Source of the DNA: Picochlorum sp. 'celeri' | Taxonomy: Eukaryota; Chlorophyta; Trebouxiophyceae | Length of the DNA stretch: 64,000 nt | Reading direction: 5' to 3' | NCBI GenBank assembly: GCA_010909725.1 | Contig: JAACMV010000020.1 | Span: 496,001 to 560,000 of the forward strand | Notes under the pieces: generated by a model | The model's input: the letters and a program-made list of their open reading frames with translations, nothing else | What the model was told of the DNA's origin: nothing | Databases searched by the model: none | Translations under genes and position numbers: made by a program | Part shown: in pieces, positions 1 to 9,227 of the stretch | Position numbering within the stretch: position 1 is the first letter of the stretch | Layout: every line of letters begins with the position of its first letter

Positions 1-1
1 G

Positions 2-280
2 AGCATGGACTTTTTGGGATGGCTGCGATATGTTCCAGGTATTCAAAACGTATGGAAGCATGTAGCTGGACAGGTCCTTGGTGAAGACTTGGTGCTTGTT
101 GTTGGCCAACAGGATCGTCTGAAAAGAGGCGGTGATACCTGGGCACATCCAGTATCGTACGATAAAATGGCAGTCAGATACAGAAGATGGCGTAATAGAA
201 TAGCAGAGGGTGGACACGTGAGCCAGACGCTTGTGGAGGCGTCAATGAGTGCTGGAGACCTCTTTGAACTCGAAGAATGA
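2..280 (+). CDS. CAO: Chlorophyllide a oxygenase, C-terminal end (partial)
   Basis: The reading frame is already open at the window edge, so only about 92 C-terminal residues are present and the Rieske and mononuclear-iron parts lie outside. The tail carries [13 protein letters not shown], then DTWAHPV, YDK and VRYRRWRN, the conserved end of the pheophorbide/chlorophyllide oxygenase family. GQQDR followed by VRYRRWRN fits CAO better than PaO or TIC55, from memory of the family. CAO converts chlorophyllide a to b in the plastid using ferredoxin and O2. Its presence would place the organism among chlorophyll b-containing algae. The stop is at 278-280. The downstream helicase gene converges on it with about 160 bp between stops. 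It could instead be another PaO-family member. Confidence 0.7.
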   Translation, partial: SMDFLGWLRYVPGIQNVWKHVAGQVLGEDLVLVVGQQDRLKRGGDTWAHPVSYDKMAVRYRRWRNRIAEGGHVSQTLVEASMSAGDLFELEE

Positions 281-443
281 ACAGGCTACGAATGTAATCA
301 TTATTTGCAATAACATTGTATTATTATTCATGTGACAATCAATTCATTTAGTTGTTGGCCGAATGCCTTCATCAGGGAGTATGTATACAGTAGGCACAGA
401 CACAACCAACCCTTTGTTGTTGGGAGAAAGTCTTGGCAATCAG

Positions 444-2597
444 TCAATTCGCGGTAAAGTCAACAAGACGGGGGCGCTCCTTGGCAAACATCAACGACAA
501 AAATCTACTTGGCTTGTTTGAACGCCCGTGCCGCGCATCTTTATTATATGATACACACAAGCTATCTTTAGCTCGTGTGATTGAGACAAACATCAGCCTG
601 GTTTCTTCATCCATCTGTTCCCAAGGATCCATGCTAGAATCTTGTTGAACACAAGGAATGAGACCCTCTGTGACAAAAGGAATATATACCCTATTAAATT
701 CCAGGCCTTTGGCTGCATGCATAGTCATTAACTGAACAGGTGCATTTCCAGGGGCATCTTCGTCGCCATACATGGCAGCAGCAGCAACGAATGCTTTTGC
801 GATCAGCACACTATTTCCATCACTGATGTCCTCCTCTTCAACATTGCGCGACATATCAATCAGCTGATCAATGTTGGATAATCTCACTTGTTTCTTTGAA
901 TCCTCCTCCTTCACACCAAGAATGTATTCTCTATAGCCTGTGTTGTCCACAATGTAGTTGAGAACATCACGGAGAGGCTCATTCTGCTCCAGTTTCTCGC
1001 GTATTGAACTGATGAGGTCCCTAAAACCACTCAAAGACTTCCTCACAGACTTTGATGTCACATCTTCCTCATTCAGAGCACCAAAGACATACTCTGCCAC
1101 ATTGATACCTTGTCCCTCGGCAGCCGTGCTCAGACCTTTGATGGCAGCTGGACCAATCCCTCGTTTCGGCGTATTGATCACGCGTTCAAGAGACAAGACA
1201 TCCGATACATTCAGCGCAAGTTTCAAATACGCCATAATATCCCGAATCTCTGATCGCTTCCAAAAAGACACCCCTCCAACCACAGTGTATGGCACCTGTG
1301 CAGAGGCAAGGGCTGTCTCAATAAACCTTGCACTTGCATGAGTTCGAAGCAATACAGCAATACGACAATCATCATGTTCACCTAATCGAGACTTGATATC
1401 CTGTGCAATACCCATCCCCTCTTCTACAGGGTTGCTATATACAAATACATCCACGGGCACGCCGTGTCCATCTTTGCGTACAGCACGAAATTCATCAACT
1501 CTGTCTGAATTCTTCAGCGTTGATATCAAACTCTGAGCGACTCCCAAAATATCTTTGGTCGATCTATAATTATCCTTCAATCTATAGCACACACTATGAG
1601 GGAAATCTTTGAGAAACATATCCCTCATATGATCCGCCGAAGCTCCCCTCCAGGTATAGATGGTCTGATCCACATCCCCAACAACAAACACATGCTTTGC
1701 ATCATCGTTACCACGACACAAATGCTTTATAATATTATACTGCACTACATTCGCGTCTTGAAACTCGTCAACGAGTATATACTTGAACTTGTTCCGCAAT
1801 CCCATCGCAACATCATCCTTGGTCTTTAAAACATGTTCAAAAACCCCCAACAAATCTTCAAAATCCAAAGCACCTGCGTCCCTCAACGCCTTCTCATACG
1901 CCATAGTCCAGAACAACAGATTCTCATCACCACTAATATATGCCTCATATCCAACCGATGGATCCAAATACCCAACACTGTTCTTCAGCCGCTTTATCTT
2001 TGACAGTACAGACTGTGCCAGCGCCACATCCATATCATGTTCTGTATCTTTGACAACCTTTTCCATCAGCCGTCGACAATCATCCTGATCCATGACCATC
2101 CAATCAACATCACGCCCAGGAAAGGCAACATCCATCACGTGTGCAGAGTACTTTTTCAGTTGCCTGTAACAAAAGGAATGAAATGTCCCAAACACCACAC
2201 CTTCCATCCCCACACGCTGTTTCATTTCTTCCGCCGCTTTATTCGTAAACGTCAACGCTACTATCCTTGAAGCATCCTCCGGATTCATTTGCAGTACGTA
2301 ATGAATCCGACCAGCCAGAACCCGTGTCTTCCCTGACCCTGGCCCTGCCACAATTCTTACTGGCACATCCAATGGGGCAGTGACTGCATCCCACTGCTCT
2401 TCACTAAATGTCATACCACCCAACGAACCGGGAGAAGAATACAATCTATGCCCATCCAGGGTATGACTCTTCAGTCTTTCGACTCCTGCTCCTCCTCCTC
2501 CTCGTCGAAAACCAAAACATGAGCAAGAAGAAGAACCAGCATAGAGTCTGGAATATGTAGACAAGCGCCCAAATCGCTTATACACAACTGCCATCAT
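444..2597 (-). CDS. UvrD/SRS2-like superfamily 1 DNA helicase
   Basis: An intronless frame of about 717 residues holds all SF1A helicase motifs in order: Walker A GPGSGKT near residue 85, ALTFTNKAAEEM (Ia), LVDEFQDAN (II), VGDVDQTIYTWRGA (III), LKDNYRST (IV), LMTMHAAKGLEF (V) and RLMFVSITRAK (VI). It should be an ATP-driven 3'-5' helicase for repair or recombination, like plant SRS2-like or bacterial PcrA/UvrD enzymes. The frame stays open upstream to 2870. I chose the ATG at 2597 because it starts a Ser/Arg-rich, Tyr-containing leader that looks like an organelle targeting peptide, and because it leaves a 293-bp divergent promoter shared with ribophorin I. The plastid or mitochondrial location is an inference. 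Confidence 0.88.
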   Translation of the reverse strand: MMAVVYKRFGRLSTYSRLYAGSSSCSCFGFRRGGGGAGVERLKSHTLDGHRLYSSPGSLGGMTFSEEQWDAVTAPLDVPVRIVAGPGSGKTRVLAGRIHYVLQMNPEDASRIVALTFTNKAAEEMKQRVGMEGVVFGTFHSFCYRQLKKYSAHVMDVAFPGRDVDWMVMDQDDCRRLMEKVVKDTEHDMDVALAQSVLSKIKRLKNSVGYLDPSVGYEAYISGDENLLFWTMAYEKALRDAGALDFEDLLGVFEHVLKTKDDVAMGLRNKFKYILVDEFQDANVVQYNIIKHLCRGNDDAKHVFVVGDVDQTIYTWRGASADHMRDMFLKDFPHSVCYRLKDNYRSTKDILGVAQSLISTLKNSDRVDEFRAVRKDGHGVPVDVFVYSNPVEEGMGIAQDIKSRLGEHDDCRIAVLLRTHASARFIETALASAQVPYTVVGGVSFWKRSEIRDIMAYLKLALNVSDVLSLERVINTPKRGIGPAAIKGLSTAAEGQGINVAEYVFGALNEEDVTSKSVRKSLSGFRDLISSIREKLEQNEPLRDVLNYIVDNTGYREYILGVKEEDSKKQVRLSNIDQLIDMSRNVEEEDISDGNSVLIAKAFVAAAAMYGDEDAPGNAPVQLMTMHAAKGLEFNRVYIPFVTEGLIPCVQQDSSMDPWEQMDEETRLMFVSITRAKDSLCVSYNKDARHGRSNKPSRFLSLMFAKERPRLVDFTAN

Positions 2598-2890
2598 TCC
2601 ATCGCGTGCTACTATATTAACACCATTGGGTTTATTGATCTGAATATAAGGTTGATTTTGGATAATATTCTTAAAATACTCCATGCAAGGTATTTTCTTT
2701 CGTATCTGTTTAAGGAATCCACAGTGCAAGAAGACAACATGTTTGACAATATTCCTGGGAAAATGCATACAGAAATGATATTTTAAAAGCATAGAAATAT
2801 TATATAGTCCATCTATGCGATACGTGTTCAGGGTCAGCCCAGATTCGTCGTCGATCAGCCCATTGAACAATTTTTAGACCATTAGCAACA

Positions 2891-4327
2891 ATGGGATCAT
2901 TCCGTAGTCTCCATAATGCACTCATAGTATGCCTACTCTCATCACTGTATAGCCTAGTATACGGATCAATAGTCATCGATCGTGTGGATCGAGAAGTTGG
3001 TGTTCTGCCGAGCAAATTACTTCAACGTGCTGCTTTGACGATTCGTCATGACGGTCGCCGCGGTGATGATATTGATGTGTTCAAATTTTGTGGGAGGAAG
3101 GAAGATATGGAGGCGAGTGCGGTGATTCAGATCGGAGAGGTTGATAAGGAGAAGGGTGAGGAGGTCAAGGAGGACTTGGTATATCGTGGCATCAGCGAAG
3201 ATACGTCTATTCCAGAAGGGATCTTGTGCTATGAGTACGATTTTCCTTCTCCTTTGAAGAAGAAGGAGACCCGGACGTTGCTTACGATGCAGATTTCTAC
3301 GAATCATTTGGTTGCATCTCCAAAGGAGAGGAAGCAGTCTGAATCTCCAAAGGTAGAGGTGACGATGCCTGGGGCATTCATCTCTGGATATCCAATCGGC
3401 GAGGAAGAAACAACTCTTATTTTAACGACAGCAAGAGATATCGAGTCGTACACGGGGAAGAGAGAGTATACCCAGGAGAAGCAAAAGGTTTTGTTTGATT
3501 CTGTGAAGAGGCTTGCTCCATATGACGGTGCCAAGGATATTGTGCGCATGCGCATTTCTATGAGACAGGGATTGCTTCGAGCAAAGACTGTTGAAAAAGA
3601 TGTATATGTATCTCCATGGGGAGGTGTGCGGGTGAAGGAAGTGTTTGATATTAAGAATGATGCTTCACTCATCCGAGGAGAGTTTTCCAGGCTTGATTTG
3701 ATGCTGTTGGGTGACAGTGGAGCTGCAGGAGCCGCCCTGTCGTTTTCCGCCAAGATTCCTGGATCTGCGTATGATATTAGATTTAGGGACGAGATTGGTA
3801 ATATATCCACGTCCGAGATTACATCTGCCAGAGAATGGAAGAAGCTGTTGTTGCAGCCACGGTATCCCGTCTTTGGTGGTTGGTCCACGTCATTCATGCT
3901 CGAATACTCGTTGGATATACCTTCGGTGACCATGTCCAAAAAGGGTGGATCTCATACGTTGGCCTTCACCTCGGTGCCGTCGATTGTTGACCTGGTGTAT
4001 GATGAGATCCATACAACAATTCACTTGCCAGAAGGATCTCATCTCGTTGGAGATGCATCCCTCTCTCAGGAACATACGCAGTCTGTGTCCAAGGAATATA
4101 CGTACTTTGACGTGTTGGGACGGCCAGTCATCTCTATCGGCCAGAAGAATGTCGTCCCTGAGATGATGACCCTGATCGAAGTGACATATTCGTTTTCAGA
4201 CATATTGTCCTATGAAAAACCCGTGTTGATGGGAGGATCTGTTGTTGCCTTGGCGATCCTCGTCAAGGCCATCCTTAGCATCGATTTGGGCCCCGCACAG
4301 GGACAGAAAGCGACAAAAGTAGACTAA
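2891..4327 (+). CDS. OST1: Ribophorin I, oligosaccharyltransferase subunit OST1
   Basis: This intronless 478-residue protein matches the ribophorin I family. It has an N-terminal signal peptide (hydrophobic core about residues 8-24), a long luminal domain with YDIRFRDEIGNIS and PRYPVFGGWSTSF, and a single C-terminal membrane segment near residues 450-468 followed by a short basic tail. OST1 is a non-catalytic subunit of the ER oligosaccharyltransferase complex, which transfers the lipid-linked glycan to Asn-X-Ser/Thr. Its length is near the lower end for the family. The start ATG (AACAATGG) has a favourable context. It is transcribed divergently from the helicase gene. Confidence 0.9.
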   Translation: MGSFRSLHNALIVCLLSSLYSLVYGSIVIDRVDREVGVLPSKLLQRAALTIRHDGRRGDDIDVFKFCGRKEDMEASAVIQIGEVDKEKGEEVKEDLVYRGISEDTSIPEGILCYEYDFPSPLKKKETRTLLTMQISTNHLVASPKERKQSESPKVEVTMPGAFISGYPIGEEETTLILTTARDIESYTGKREYTQEKQKVLFDSVKRLAPYDGAKDIVRMRISMRQGLLRAKTVEKDVYVSPWGGVRVKEVFDIKNDASLIRGEFSRLDLMLLGDSGAAGAALSFSAKIPGSAYDIRFRDEIGNISTSEITSAREWKKLLLQPRYPVFGGWSTSFMLEYSLDIPSVTMSKKGGSHTLAFTSVPSIVDLVYDEIHTTIHLPEGSHLVGDASLSQEHTQSVSKEYTYFDVLGRPVISIGQKNVVPEMMTLIEVTYSFSDILSYEKPVLMGGSVVALAILVKAILSIDLGPAQGQKATKVD

Positions 4328-5130
4328 TTGTGTAATAATATCCATAAACTGTGTCCTCGAATGCATCGCATGAAATCGGAGATACGATGCATGGTCCCAT
4401 GCATCCTCGGAGGGACCGATTCTGGCACACACGCCCACGAGGGCTTGAGCCTCGTCACTACCACACCCTCGTCAGCGCGTTTCACGTTCTCTCGCGATAC
4501 ACACTTACAGATAGTCGAATCATATACACATGACAAGAATACTATGCGCCTTGGCCGTGTATCGACCGAGGTGGATCGATTGACACCTTGAGCAGCTACG
4601 CTCTAGGTCTCTGCCCACACAGCCATCGAAGGTCCCAGAAATGGTCCCAGAGTACATGCTCCTAGAATCTTACCCACGTCAGGAGGATCTGACACTGCCA
4701 ATGCATATACATCGGGTATCTGTAGATGTTTTGAGTATATATACAAGTTTAATTACAAGGAGTATTTGACAAGAAGCTTTGTCGTCACGAATACACGCGT
4801 CGCCAAGGCTTGTTGTTGGCTTTGGAGCAGCAGCACCACTTCCAGAGTTGTGGACCGTCATGTATGACGCATGATGGCCTTGTAAAGAACTATAAAACTG
4901 TTTTACATTGTATGTCGAAGCGTGCATTCCAGTTTTACTGAAGCATTTGAGAAGCAGGTGCCGTGGTTGTCGTTGGCGGGCAGCAGTCAGTCAGAAGCGT
5001 GGTTGTCTAGGACTGACCCACGAGACAGAAAAGAATCCTAGTCTTAGCGGTGGTATCTCAGATTGATATCACATACATACATCGTTTGATTCTTATTTGA
5101 GTATTCCATAGAGGTTGAGAGAAGGAAAAG
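4328..5130. other. Intergenic, about 800 bp, with a perfect ATGCAT palindrome
   Basis: I see no convincing gene here; the open frames are short and unrelated to known proteins. It contains a near-perfect palindrome at 4386-4405, with arms GATGCATGG and CCATGCATC separated by two bases, just after the ribophorin stop. It also contains the 5' region of the glycosyltransferase gene. No tRNA signature was found. Confidence 0.5.
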
Positions 5131-7106
5131 ATGCTGGAGCACGTCTTTCAAGGATACTATCCAGTGTATGTGGCAGTGCTGAACATTCTAGTCCATGTGG
5201 CTATTGCACTGTCCGTGCTGGTGTCGTTGGATCGCCTGGTATGCATTTTGAAGTATGCTTTCATTAGATTGAAAGCGTTTGTGACGGGTAAAAGGCCGCA
5301 GCAATGCTGGAATTTCCAGCCATTGCCACAGGATAGTCAGGAGTATCCCATGGTGGCGATCCAGTTGCCCATGTTCAATGAGCGGGCTGTGTGTCAGGCT
5401 ATTATTGATTGCTGCTGCGAGATGAATTGGGAGCAATCTAAATTGCATATTCAAGTATTGGATGATTCGACCGACTCAAAAACGAGAGAGTTGGTGGATG
5501 AGCGAGTTCTGACGTGGAAAGAGAGGGGTGTGAGTATCAGCTGTGTACGGAGGACAAATCGGCAAGGGTACAAGGCTGGTGCTATGAAAGAAGGCATGGA
5601 GATTCTTTCGAGGCAAGGGTATCGATATGTGGCTGTTTTTGATGCAGATTTCAAACCAGAGCCGGACTTTTTGATGAGAACTATTCCTCATCTTCATGCT
5701 AATCCTAATGTGGGTTATGTCCAAACCCGATGGGTTTTCACCAATCCTGACGAGTCGTATCTGACAAAGGCACAGGAGCTCAGTCTCAATTACCATATGA
5801 AGTGCGAGCAGTATGTTCATTCTGCCACAGGATCTTTCTTCAACTTTAATGGAACGGCAGGGATTTGGAGGGTCCATTGCATTGAGGATGCTGGTGGGTG
5901 GAACAGTAGGACAACAGTGGAGGATATGGATTTGAGTCTACGAGCCTATCTGAAAGGATGGAAGGCCATCTTTTTAGACGATGTGACATGTTTGAATGAG
6001 GTATGTTGTATTGTCGAGTTTTGCGTTGGTTGCGTGCTGTGCACTACCTTTTATGGTTTCACATTGTGCAGCTGCCAGCCTCATTCTTTGCCTTTCGAAA
6101 GCAGCAACATCGTTGGACGTGTGGGCCCGCACAGCTGTGGTTAAAAGCACACAAAGATATATGGTCTTCTGATTTGAGTATATTCAGAAAATTGGAACTG
6201 ACAATAATGTACTTTGGAGCCCGCAAGTGTGCTACCCATTTTGTTGCCCTTGGGTTCTTTTGCACGCTTGTTCCTCTCTCCATCCTCACACCTGAAGTCA
6301 CCATCCCTACATGGGTCTTGGTGCATTTGCCCATCTTAGTGACATTGACTACTGCAGCGTTTACTCCTAAAGGATGGGCCTACTCAATCCTGTATGTGCT
6401 CTTTGAGAATGCCATGGGTATGGTCAAGCTCTGGGCAGTGATCACCGCTTTGCTGGATCTCAAGCGTGCCCAAGAATGGGTGGTCACAACAAAGCTTGGA
6501 TCTTCAGACAAGAGACCTGGAACAACAATGATGATTCCATCGTGCCGAATCTATGGAGGAGAACTCCTGTTTGGGATTATGCTCATGTCCGTTGGGACAC
6601 TAGGACTCATGCAGATGGCACACTGGGGACTCTCATCATACATGGTGGTGCAAGGGTTTGTGTTCATGGCGTTTGGTTTCAATATGGTTGATGTAGGAGG
6701 AATCTTAGGTGGCCGAATGGACCGCGAAGTGATCAGCTTTGGTCAGCAGAAAGCAGTCACATACGCCAGAGCTGGAGAGCATGGTGTGATGCAGCGACAG
6801 ACAACTGTGCCTGTGATTCGATTGAATCGGAGAGACACCATTGAGCCTGTGGAGAGTTGTCCCCCAGAGTTTGCATTGCTGGAGCAATCGAGACCATCAT
6901 CACCAAGCCATAGTAGCGCCTCAAGTGTTGAAACCCTGCCAAGCACATCAAGTACAGTGTTGTCAGAATCAATGTCCGTGATACAGATTGACGCAAACAG
7001 ATCACCAACGTCAAAACTTTCAAGTCTATCTCTTCAAGGATCAAGCGCAGTACCACGCAAAGGATTCAGAAATACTGAAACTCAACTCACAGATATCATG
7101 GTGTGA
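5131..7106 (+). CDS. CslA/CslC-like beta-glycan synthase (GT2)
   Basis: Exons are 5131-6000 and 6072-7106, with a 71-bp phase-0 GTATGT...GCAG intron; the product is about 634 residues. After an N-terminal membrane segment come the family-2 processive glycosyltransferase signatures: LDDSTD (substrate Asp), VFDADFKP (DxD), TVEDMDL (catalytic Asp) and, right after the splice, KQQHRWTCGPA (QxxRW). A multi-span membrane domain follows, then a Ser-rich cytosolic tail from about residue 530. This is the CslA/CslC lineage, which polymerises mannan/glucomannan or the xyloglucan backbone in the Golgi. Green algae usually have one ancestral-type gene, so the exact polymer is unknown. GT2 function is well supported; the product is an inference. 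Confidence 0.88.
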
Positions 7107-7279
7107 GCTCAACCGATAATCAGTTCCAGAACATCTACAGTTTTTTCCCCCTTGAACCATTCTTTTTTTCCTCTTTTGAGTATAGCTTCTGCTATATTGC
7201 TGTGACACCAAGATGAAAGTAAAGACACGAGAACTTGTAACATACACTCGTTTACAATCATGTATATGTATATTCTTAG

Positions 7280-8089
7280 TCAATGCTGGTCGCCCTTGAG
7301 GAAAACCTGCCGTAAATCAGCATTCATTCGTGTGCCCACACCCCCCCAAACCAAGAGATGAAAAATATCCGATAGATTCTCGCCTGTGACTTCACACTCT
7401 ACCTCAAACCCCATTCTTTCATAATACCTCACCAGTTTTCGATGCATGTCCTCATCATCATTGATCGCCAGAATTTCTGCCTTCTCACATCCCGTCTCCA
7501 GCCCATGGGCAAACACTGCTTGAGCCATGACTCGTCCAAGTCCCATAAAACCCAGCCTTCTGTCAGTTTTGCACGATTTCAACCGACTATTGTAAATTCT
7601 CATCGTATCACAGTGCATAAGTTTCAAAGGAGGGATGACAAAGCCATCAGTCTCCCCAAGGAGAATAGTACAAACATCCCCACCATCCTCAGGATGTTCT
7701 TCAACAGTGCAAGTTATTTTATACAGTGGACCGATGGTTGACAATGTCAGCCGCAAATCCCTGCATGCAAGTAAAGATGTTTTACTGTTGTAATACGGGC
7801 AAACATATCAGTCGGTAATGAATAGCACACGGCAAGCGTACCTTTCAACCAGAACTTGGTTTCTGACGTGTTCAAACGTAGCAGTTGAAGAAGAGCCACA
7901 GTCGTCTCCGGCCGCCATTCTCACATGAAAGCCATTACGTCGAGATGTATTGAACAAAGAATGAGCATGATGTCGGCAAGTATGGATGCTGGGCATGTTG
8001 ACTTGTGAACTCCTGTTTCCTTGCTCAGGAGACACATGTCGACGACATGTGCCTTGCTCAAGAAGGATGCATCTATAGATCGTGCTCAT
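7280..8089 (-). CDS. GNAT-like N-acetyltransferase domain protein
   Basis: Exons 8089-7842 and 7760-7280 join through an 81-bp GTACGC...GCAG intron in matching phase (AG|G, Arg), giving 242 residues. The last third looks like a GNAT fold: LGFMGLGRVMAQAVFAHGLE resembles the acetyl-CoA loop and helix, and AINDDEDMHRKLVRYYERMGF is the usual late strand and helix. The first 60 residues are rich in Arg, His and Ser and could be a targeting peptide. Substrate unknown. If translation starts instead at the Met at 7918, the leader is lost. The gene lies 40 nt after the stop of the phosducin-like gene on the same strand and converges on the CslA-like gene. Confidence 0.55.
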
Positions 8090-8129
8090 TCAGGGAAGAA
8101 ATACATAAATAAATATTAAATCATTGAAA

Positions 8130-8966
8130 TCATTCATCGCTCTCCTCGTCGGCCAGGTGAAGCTTTGTCAGCGTATCATCCAACAAGTCCGTCACCAGGC
8201 CTCTCCGTGCAGACGACGAGTCACCACAGATGGACCCAAACTGGTTCAAAAACAGTGCAATACGCGCAGGACTCGCTGATTGCCCACCCATAGTCTTGAG
8301 AGCATGTATGATTGTCTTTTGGCACTTTTTCTCATGGTATAAGAGCAGCGTTGGTAAAAAGTCGTCATTATACCCTGGAATACATTCCGTACTGATAATC
8401 TTGACCCATTTTGTCTCTGGATATTGCTCCGCTAGTGACCCCAGGCATTGATTCAAAATAGCACAATCTGAAACACTATCCTTGTATAAATGGCAAACCA
8501 CCCACCTGTCCTCACTAGCCTCATTCACTTCTTTGACAAAGTCCTGGCCATAAATATGCTGCAACTCTTGCTTTGTTTTGATCTTCTCAGTCGCTGCTTG
8601 CTCCAATTCAAGCATACGCTTCTTTCTATATTCTTCCAAGAATCTATCATCCTCAAACTCGTCTTCTAATTCTTCAAGTTCATCGAGCGTATCGATATCG
8701 TCCAAGTGTTCCTGAGCCCTCTCTGTTCCCAACCCACCTTGGCCCTTTTGTTTCCTCCAGTCTTCTTCTTCTGGCTCCCAATCGGGCGGTTTTGGCTTTG
8801 ATTCCTGAATATATATACATGTAATAGGTGTGATGTTCCAGAGATGTACATCAGAGGTGCCACAACTGCATACCTTTGGGGGCAAATTCCCATGCTTCCT
8901 CTGTATCTCGTCCCACTCCGTGGTTTCATATGGATCTCCCTTGTAAATGGTATGGTATTCGCTCAT
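8130..8966 (-). CDS. Phosducin-like protein 3 (PDCL3/PLP3-type, thioredoxin fold)
   Basis: The product begins MSEYHTIYKGDPYETTEWDEIQRKHG and continues with KPKPPDWEPE, an acidic/coiled helix and a thioredoxin-like domain (WVVCHLYKDS, WVKIISTECIPGYNDDFLPTL), the layout of phosducin-like proteins 2/3. These are cytosolic co-chaperones that help CCT fold tubulin and actin. The frame 8130-8966 is open throughout, but 8873-8805 is a 69-bp GTATGC...TTCAG intron without a stop; removing it joins NLPPK to ESKPKPPDW and gives 255 residues. An annotation that keeps it would add 23 non-conserved residues. The gene is divergent from MSH6 (262-bp spacer). Confidence 0.88.
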   Translation of the reverse strand: MSEYHTIYKGDPYETTEWDEIQRKHGNLPPKVCSCGTSDVHLWNITPITCIYIQESKPKPPDWEPEEEDWRKQKGQGGLGTERAQEHLDDIDTLDELEELEDEFEDDRFLEEYRKKRMLELEQAATEKIKTKQELQHIYGQDFVKEVNEASEDRWVVCHLYKDSVSDCAILNQCLGSLAEQYPETKWVKIISTECIPGYNDDFLPTLLLYHEKKCQKTIIHALKTMGGQSASPARIALFLNQFGSICGDSSSARRGLVTDLLDDTLTKLHLADEESDE

Positions 8967-9227
8967 TTTGCATTGTCATGGCTGAAGTATACTCTGCTTT
9001 CAGTACACATGGAGAATTGACCATGTTTCATTTTTCATTCAAATACGGAGAGCCATGGCTCGGTGCCATGCCATTTGAAATCTACAGATTCCTCGTGCTA
9101 CCCTAGGCCAAGATAAGACTCAATGATACATATGTAGTGTATTTCAAAGGTGAAATTGGCACCCAGGTGTTGAGATTGACGATTGGGATTTTTTGAATTT
9201 CGACTTGGCCAAGAAACCAAAACAACA

